Below, piece by piece: positions 59,385 to 64,000 of a stretch of 64,000 nt of DNA; position 1 is the first letter of the stretch; the number at the start of each line of letters is the position of its first letter. This stretch comes from Chloroflexota bacterium (GTDB taxonomy: Bacteria; Chloroflexota; Anaerolineae; B4-G1; DUEL01). The stretch is taken from assembly GCA_014874475.1 (NCBI GenBank), contig JADBJJ010000026.1:1-64000 (forward strand), given 5' to 3'. Made by a program: the position numbers and the translations under genes. Below the pieces are notes generated by a model. That model had not been told where the DNA came from and did not search any database. It saw nothing but the letters and a program-made list of their open reading frames with translations.

Positions 59385-61295
59385 ATGACCTTATCTAACC
59401 GTCCACTTCGTCCTTCCGCCGACCTGCGCGCTGGGCCGGGGGCAGGTCTCCGGCCCGAGCGAGTTGTCCGCCCTATGGGCCGCCCCGGCGGCGGCCCGCC
59501 GCATCTGATAATGGGGCCGGTGGAGAAGCCGCGCGACTTCGCCGGGACGATGCGCAAATTGGCCGCCTACCTGGGCCCCCACCGGCTGACCATTCTCGCG
59601 GTTCTCATCATGGCCATTGGGTCTACCGTCTTCTCCATCTTCGGACCCAAAATCCTGGGCACCGCCACCACCAAACTCTTTGAGGGACTTGTCGCCCAAC
59701 TGACCGGCACGGGGGCGATTGACTTCGCCGGAATTGGCCGCATCCTGCTGACCGTCCTGGGGCTCTACATCCTCTCTGCGGGGCTCAATTACGCCCAGGG
59801 CTGGCTGATGACGAACGTCGCGGTGCGGGTCACCTACCAGATGCGCCGGGACGTGATGGAGAAAATCCACCGCATGCCCTTCCGGTACTTTGACGGCACT
59901 CAGCATGGGGAAATCCTCTCCCGCCTCACCAACGACGTGGACACCGTAAACCAGACCCTCAACCAGAGTCTGATGCAGACGGTCACCTCGTTGGTCACCG
60001 TCGTCGGCATGCTGGCGATGATGCTCTCCATCTCCTGGCAGATGACGCTGGTGGCGCTCCTGGTGATCCCGCTCTCTTCCGGCCTGGTCACCCTCATCAT
60101 CCGCAACTCTCAGCGGTTCTTCGCTCAGCAGCAAGCCTACCTGGGGAAGGTGAATGGGCACGTGGAGGAGACCTTCGGCGCGCACGTTGTGGTGAAGGCC
60201 TTCAACGGCGAGGAGAAGAGCCTGCGCCGGTTTGACGAATATAACGAGGCCCTCTACAATGTGGCCTGGAAGGCCCAGTTCGTCTCCGGCATTCTGATGC
60301 CGATGATGCGCTTCGTGAGCAACCTGGGCTACGTGGGCGTGGTCATCACCGGCAGTTACCTGGCCTTCCGGGGGCGCATCGCGCTGGGCGACATCCAGGC
60401 CTTCACTCAGTACATCCGGGGCTTCACGGAGCCGATTACCCAACTGGCGAACATCTCCAATATCCTTCAGCAGACGGTGGCGGCGGCGGAGCGGGTCTTT
60501 GAGTTCCTGGAGGCCGAGGAAGAGACGCCCGACCTGGAGCAGCCGATCCGGCTGGAGCAGGTTCGCGGCGAGGTGGAGTTTCAGAACGTCCACTTTCGTT
60601 ATGTGCCCGACGCGCCGGTCATCCGGGGCTTTTCCGCCCGCATCCGGCCCGGACAGAAGGTGGCCATCGTGGGGCCGACCGGCGCGGGCAAGACGACCTT
60701 AGTCAAACTCCTGATGCGCTTCTACGATGTAGATGACGGGGCTATCCGGATAGATGGCCACGACATCCGTCAGTTCACCCGCGCCGACGCGCGGCGGCTC
60801 TTCGGGATGGTCTTGCAAGATACCTGGCTCTTCAACGGGACCATTCTGGAGAACATCCGCTACGGCCGGGATGATGCGACCGATGAGGAGGTGGTAGCGG
60901 CGGCCCGCGCGGCTCGGGTGGACCGGTATGTCCGCACGCTCCCGGAGGGGTACAATACCGTCATCAACGAAGAGATGACCAACATCTCTCAGGGGCAGAA
61001 GCAGTTGCTGACCATCGCGCGGGCATTTCTGGCGAACCCGCCTATGCTGATTCTGGACGAAGCGACCAGTTCGGTGGACACCCACACCGAGTTGCTGATC
61101 CAGGAGGCGATGGACGAACTGATGCGAGGACGGACCAGTTTCGTCATCGCTCATCGCCTCTCCACCATCCGCAACGCCGACCTGATCCTGGTGGTGCGGG
61201 ATGGGAACATCGTGGAGCAGGGGACGCACGAGGAGTTGATGGCCCGCGGCGGCTTCTACGCCGAGTTGCACAACAGCCAGTTTGAGCCGGCATAA
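59385..61295 (+). CDS. ABC exporter half-transporter, catalytic partner
   Basis: A 636-residue fused permease-ATPase. The hydrophilic N-terminus (about 1-65, Pro/Gly/Arg-rich) is followed by six helices and the ATPase (about 395-630) with GPTGAGKTT, signature NISQGQKQLLTIARA (SQGQ instead of SGGQ, usual for this subfamily) and Walker B MLILDEATSSVD with the catalytic Glu. It complements the degenerate neighbour, giving a BmrCD/LmrCD or TM287/288-like heterodimer. AGGAG precedes the ATG. A GTGCCGGG hairpin (61298-61326) follows the stop. Confidence 0.93.
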   Translation: MTLSNRPLRPSADLRAGPGAGLRPERVVRPMGRPGGGPPHLIMGPVEKPRDFAGTMRKLAAYLGPHRLTILAVLIMAIGSTVFSIFGPKILGTATTKLFEGLVAQLTGTGAIDFAGIGRILLTVLGLYILSAGLNYAQGWLMTNVAVRVTYQMRRDVMEKIHRMPFRYFDGTQHGEILSRLTNDVDTVNQTLNQSLMQTVTSLVTVVGMLAMMLSISWQMTLVALLVIPLSSGLVTLIIRNSQRFFAQQQAYLGKVNGHVEETFGAHVVVKAFNGEEKSLRRFDEYNEALYNVAWKAQFVSGILMPMMRFVSNLGYVGVVITGSYLAFRGRIALGDIQAFTQYIRGFTEPITQLANISNILQQTVAAAERVFEFLEAEEETPDLEQPIRLEQVRGEVEFQNVHFRYVPDAPVIRGFSARIRPGQKVAIVGPTGAGKTTLVKLLMRFYDVDDGAIRIDGHDIRQFTRADARRLFGMVLQDTWLFNGTILENIRYGRDDATDEEVVAAARAARVDRYVRTLPEGYNTVINEEMTNISQGQKQLLTIARAFLANPPMLILDEATSSVDTHTELLIQEAMDELMRGRTSFVIAHRLSTIRNADLILVVRDGNIVEQGTHEELMARGGFYAELHNSQFEPA

Positions 61296-61297
61296 TG

Positions 61298-61326
61298 TGC
61301 CGGGAACTTCCAAAAGTGCCCGGTAC
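61298..61326 (+). repeat. Hairpin after the ABC exporter genes
   Basis: GTGCCGGG (61297-61304) faces CCCGGTAC (61319-61326) with one mismatch, with ACTT/AAGT pairing in the middle. It resembles the element at 32464-32488. No T run follows, so it may protect the mRNA end rather than terminate. Confidence 0.45.
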
Positions 61327-61337
61327 GTCACACGAAT

Positions 61338-62381
61338 ATGGATAGGACTGTTGTTCTTCCAGGCTTGATCGCTCTCTTCGGTTCCGGTGAGGCAGCGCCA
61401 ACAGGCCGCGCGGTCCATGAATACCTCTTCCGCCGCATCAGAAAGCCCATCCGTGTCGCCGTCCTGGAGACGCCAGCGGGATTCCAGCCCAACTCTGCGT
61501 GGGTGGCGGGCCGCCTGGCAGAGTTCATCCAGGAGCGATTGCAGAATTATCACCCCCAGGTAACCGTTATACCGGCCCGCCGGAGAGATGGCCCCTTCAG
61601 CACCGACGCCCCCCATCTGACGGCCCCGCTGTTGACTGCCAATTACATCTTTATGGGGCCGGGGAGTCCCACCTATGCCGTCCGTCATCTGGTAGGGACG
61701 CGAGCCTGGCTGCGCATCGTCGCCCGACAGCGGCGGGGAGCGGCCCTGGCCCTGGCCAGCGCGATGGCCATCGCGGTCAGCACCTATGCCCTGCCCGTCT
61801 ATGAAATCTACAAAGTTGGTGCAGACCCCCACTGGCAGCCCGGACTGGCTCTCCTGCATCCTTATGGCCTGGAACTGGCCATCGTCACCCACTGGGACAA
61901 TCAGGAGGGGGGCATCAACCTGGATACCCGCTACGCTTTTATGGGCGAGGAGCGGATGCGGGTGTTGGAGACGATGCTGCCGCCGTCGGCGACGTTGCTG
62001 GGCATAGAGGAGCACACGGCCGTGGTGCTGGATTTTGCCGCTGGGAATGCCCGGGTAATGGGCCGGAGTGGCGTCGTGGTCCGTCGGGGCGGGGAAGAGA
62101 GCCGCTTTCGGCGAGGGGAGACTTTCCCGCTGCACCTTCTGGGGGAAGTACGTCTGCCCACTCTGGAGGAGGGACTCCCACCGGCGGTGGTGGAGGAGGT
62201 GCTGGCAGCGGAGGCAGCGGAGGAATCGTTGCCCCCGGAAGTAGCAGCCCTGGTAGAGGAAAGGGAGGCAACCCGCCGCGCGCGGGATTGGGCCCGCGCC
62301 GACGCCATCCGGGAGGAACTATCCCGGATGGGCTATGTAGTGGAGGACACCGCCCAGGGCCCCCGCTTGCGGCGAAAATAA
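61338..62381 (+). CDS. S51/cyanophycinase-like protein with CysS-like C-terminal domain
   Basis: A 347-residue two-part protein. Residues 1-235 resemble peptidase S51/cyanophycinase folds: [37 protein letters not shown], a possible nucleophile elbow [15 protein letters not shown], and [14 protein letters not shown]. Residues about 297-345 ([42 protein letters not shown]) match the end of cysteinyl-tRNA synthetases, where it helps position tRNA. The usual S51 SAGA elbow is altered to SAMA, so activity is uncertain. No ribosome site is seen. A monofunctional annotation as tRNA synthetase would be wrong, since no synthetase core is present. Confidence 0.75.
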   Translation: MDRTVVLPGLIALFGSGEAAPTGRAVHEYLFRRIRKPIRVAVLETPAGFQPNSAWVAGRLAEFIQERLQNYHPQVTVIPARRRDGPFSTDAPHLTAPLLTANYIFMGPGSPTYAVRHLVGTRAWLRIVARQRRGAALALASAMAIAVSTYALPVYEIYKVGADPHWQPGLALLHPYGLELAIVTHWDNQEGGINLDTRYAFMGEERMRVLETMLPPSATLLGIEEHTAVVLDFAAGNARVMGRSGVVVRRGGEESRFRRGETFPLHLLGEVRLPTLEEGLPPAVVEEVLAAEAAEESLPPEVAALVEEREATRRARDWARADAIREELSRMGYVVEDTAQGPRLRRK

Positions 62382-62506
62382 GTCATCCCTGCCTCACCCC
62401 CTGGCCTCTTCTCCCGTTTCCTGCTTGGCAGTGTTGATGTTCTCGCTTGCGCTCGGGGGCTCGCTACAAACTCACGAACCCGGCGTTCAGTGAGCATCTG
62501 TCCCCT

Positions 62507-64000
62507 CTATTCTCCGCCGCGCCCGCCGGGGTTTGCGCCGGCGGGGCCCGGTGCCGGGGGCTGCCCGGCGTCCGGTGACACCCGCTCGCCCTTGCGGGCC
62601 CGCGACCGGCGGGGCCGGTGGGCTTTCGGTGAATGCTGCGCCGACTCCTCCGATGGCTGGGGCGGTAGCAGTGCCACCTCCAGCACCTCGCCCATCCGCT
62701 CCACCATCCACACTTTCAGTTCCCGCGTCACCCTACGGGGAATCTCCACCAGGTCCGGCTGGTTCCGTTTGGGGATGACGACCTCTTTCATACCAGCCCG
62801 ATGGGCCGCCAGCAGTTTCTCCTTGATGCCGCCGACGGGCAGGACCCGCCCCCGCAGGGTGATTTCGCCCGTCATCGCCACCTTTCGCCGCACGGGGCGG
62901 TGGGTGAGGGCAGAGATGAGCGCCGTCGCCATCGTGATGCCTGCCGACGGCCCGTCTTTCGGTATCGCCCCCTCCGGCAGGTGGATGTGGATGTCCGTCT
63001 TCTCAAAGACATCCGGAGCCACGCCCAGGTCTTTGGAGCGGGACCGGGCATAGCTGAGCGCTGCCTGGGCGGATTCCTGCATCACCTCCCCCAGTTGGCC
63101 GGTGAGGGTCAAACTGCCCTTACCAGGCATCAGAGCGACTTCCACCGGCATCAGGTCGCCGCCCGCTTCTGTCCAGGCCAGCCCCATCGCCAGCCCGATT
63201 TCGTCCCTCTCCTCAGCCTCATCGCGCGGGTAGCGGGGCGGACCCAGATAGCGGGGCAGGTCGGCGGGAGCGACCCGGGTCAGCAGCCGCTTCCCTTCCG
63301 CCAGCCGCCGCGCCGCCTTGCGGCAGATGTTGGCAACCTCCCGCTCCAGGTTGCGCACGCCGCCCTCGTAGGTGTACTCCCGGACGATGCGCCGCAGCGT
63401 TGCATCGGTGAACGTGACCGGATGCCCGTTCAGCCCGTTCTCCTCTATCTGCCGGGGAATGAGAAACCGGCGGGCGATCTCCAGTTTCTCCTCTTCCACG
63501 TAGGACGGGAACTCAATCACTTCCATCCGGTCCCGCAGCGCCGGTGGAATGGGGTCCAGCGTGTTGGCCGTAGTGATGAAGAAGACTTTGGAAAGATTGT
63601 ACGGCACTTCCAGGTAATGGTCAGAGAAGGCGTGGTTCTGCTCCGGATCCAGCACCTCCAGCAGTGCCGCCGCTGGGTCGCCCCGGAAGTCCAGCCCCAG
63701 TTTGTCCACCTCGTCCAGCATAAAGACGGGGTTGATCGTTTTGGCCCGCCGCATAGTCTGGATGATGCGGCCGGGAAGGGCACCGATGTACGTCCGGCGA
63801 TGCCCCCGAATCTCCGCCTCGTCCCGAACCCCGCCCAGGCTTACCCGAACGAAGTTGCGGCCCAGCGCTTTGGCGATGGCCTGTCCCAGACTGGTCTTGC
63901 CCGTCCCCGGCGGGCCCACGAAGCAGAGAATGGGGCTCCGCATCTTCTCGGGGGCCAGTTTTTTGACCGCGATATATTCCAGGATGCGCTCTTTGGCCTT
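62507..64000 (-). CDS. lon: Lon protease, ATP-dependent (C-terminal part; runs off the right edge)
   Basis: The visible 498 codons cover the AAA+ and proteolytic domains; the N-terminal substrate domain lies outside. Walker A is [11 protein letters not shown], Walker [10 protein letters not shown], sensor-1 FFITTANTL, and the arginine-finger region FPSYVEEEK. The protease has the catalytic Ser in [14 protein letters not shown] and Lys in [15 protein letters not shown] 50-residue Pro/Ala/Arg-rich tail follows the protease domain, longer than usual. The frame is open through to base 64000, so no start is assigned. Lon degrades damaged and regulatory proteins. Confidence 0.95.
   Translation of the reverse strand, partial: KAKERILEYIAVKKLAPEKMRSPILCFVGPPGTGKTSLGQAIAKALGRNFVRVSLGGVRDEAEIRGHRRTYIGALPGRIIQTMRRAKTINPVFMLDEVDKLGLDFRGDPAAALLEVLDPEQNHAFSDHYLEVPYNLSKVFFITTANTLDPIPPALRDRMEVIEFPSYVEEEKLEIARRFLIPRQIEENGLNGHPVTFTDATLRRIVREYTYEGGVRNLEREVANICRKAARRLAEGKRLLTRVAPADLPRYLGPPRYPRDEAEERDEIGLAMGLAWTEAGGDLMPVEVALMPGKGSLTLTGQLGEVMQESAQAALSYARSRSKDLGVAPDVFEKTDIHIHLPEGAIPKDGPSAGITMATALISALTHRPVRRKVAMTGEITLRGRVLPVGGIKEKLLAAHRAGMKEVVIPKRNQPDLVEIPRRVTRELKVWMVERMGEVLEVALLPPQPSEESAQHSPKAHRPRRSRARKGERVSPDAGQPPAPGPAGANPGGRGGE

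Overview
The window looks like a chromosomal segment of a high-GC Chloroflexota bacterium, probably Anaerolineae or Thermoflexia-like. This is inferred from the CpXC-domain protein, the alpha-2-macroglobulin lipoprotein, the YtxH and adenosine-specific-kinase genes, frequent TTG starts, and several families of short dispersed intergenic repeats. The basis is gene content recognised by eye; no database search was run. Strong AGGAGG ribosome sites and readable TTGACA/TATAAT promoters allow many starts to be corrected. I recognised no tRNA, rRNA, CRISPR array, insertion sequence or prophage.

Layout. 0-12.4 kb: a soluble hybrid histidine kinase (with a divergent gene leaving the window), then a mainly minus-strand block of a glycosyltransferase, a KorA/ferredoxin pair without a TPP subunit, a metallo-hydrolase, an acetolactate-synthase-like enzyme, a CpXC protein, a GAF-PAS histidine kinase, an M23 lipoprotein peptidase and a CBS-ACT protein. 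12.5-17.4 kb (plus): TPR protein, RsgA GTPase, DUF255 thioredoxin-fold protein. 17.4-22.3 kb (minus): CPBP membrane protease, aldehyde:ferredoxin oxidoreductase, VTT membrane protein, nucleotide-sugar dehydrogenase. 22.6-27.2 kb (plus): NadB, then an ABC ATPase - GNAT - ABC permease operon behind what appears to be a leader-peptide transcription attenuator. 27.4-33.8 kb (minus): CcdA, adenosine-specific kinase, YtxH and small membrane proteins, MnmA, NifS-type cysteine desulfurase, threonine synthase. 33.9-38.6 kb: divergent amidohydrolases, a small membrane protein, a phosphoesterase and ribosomal protein S20. 38.6-46.8 kb (minus): DUF362 ferredoxin protein, NadC beside a near-consensus parS site, then a probable GntR-controlled cluster (GntR, UroD-like, NatA/NatB-like ABC, SPFH protein, hypothetical, YhfC-family membrane protease). 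47-50 kb (plus): signal peptidase I, DeoC with a Cys-rich tail, hypothetical, cell-wall amidase. 50-56 kb (minus): a giant alpha-2-macroglobulin lipoprotein. 56.4-62.4 kb (plus): a MarR-controlled heterodimeric ABC exporter and an S51-like protein with a CysS-like tail. The window ends inside lon (minus).

Working together: NadB and NadC serve NAD synthesis (NadA is not here); NifS can supply sulfur to MnmA; LepB, the amidase, M23 peptidase, alpha-2-macroglobulin, SPFH protein, CcdA and the membrane proteases form an envelope theme; and three separately controlled ABC systems (attenuator, GntR, MarR) point to responses to toxic compounds. The most novel candidate is the attenuator-controlled exporter/acetyltransferase operon at 24.19-27.23 kb.
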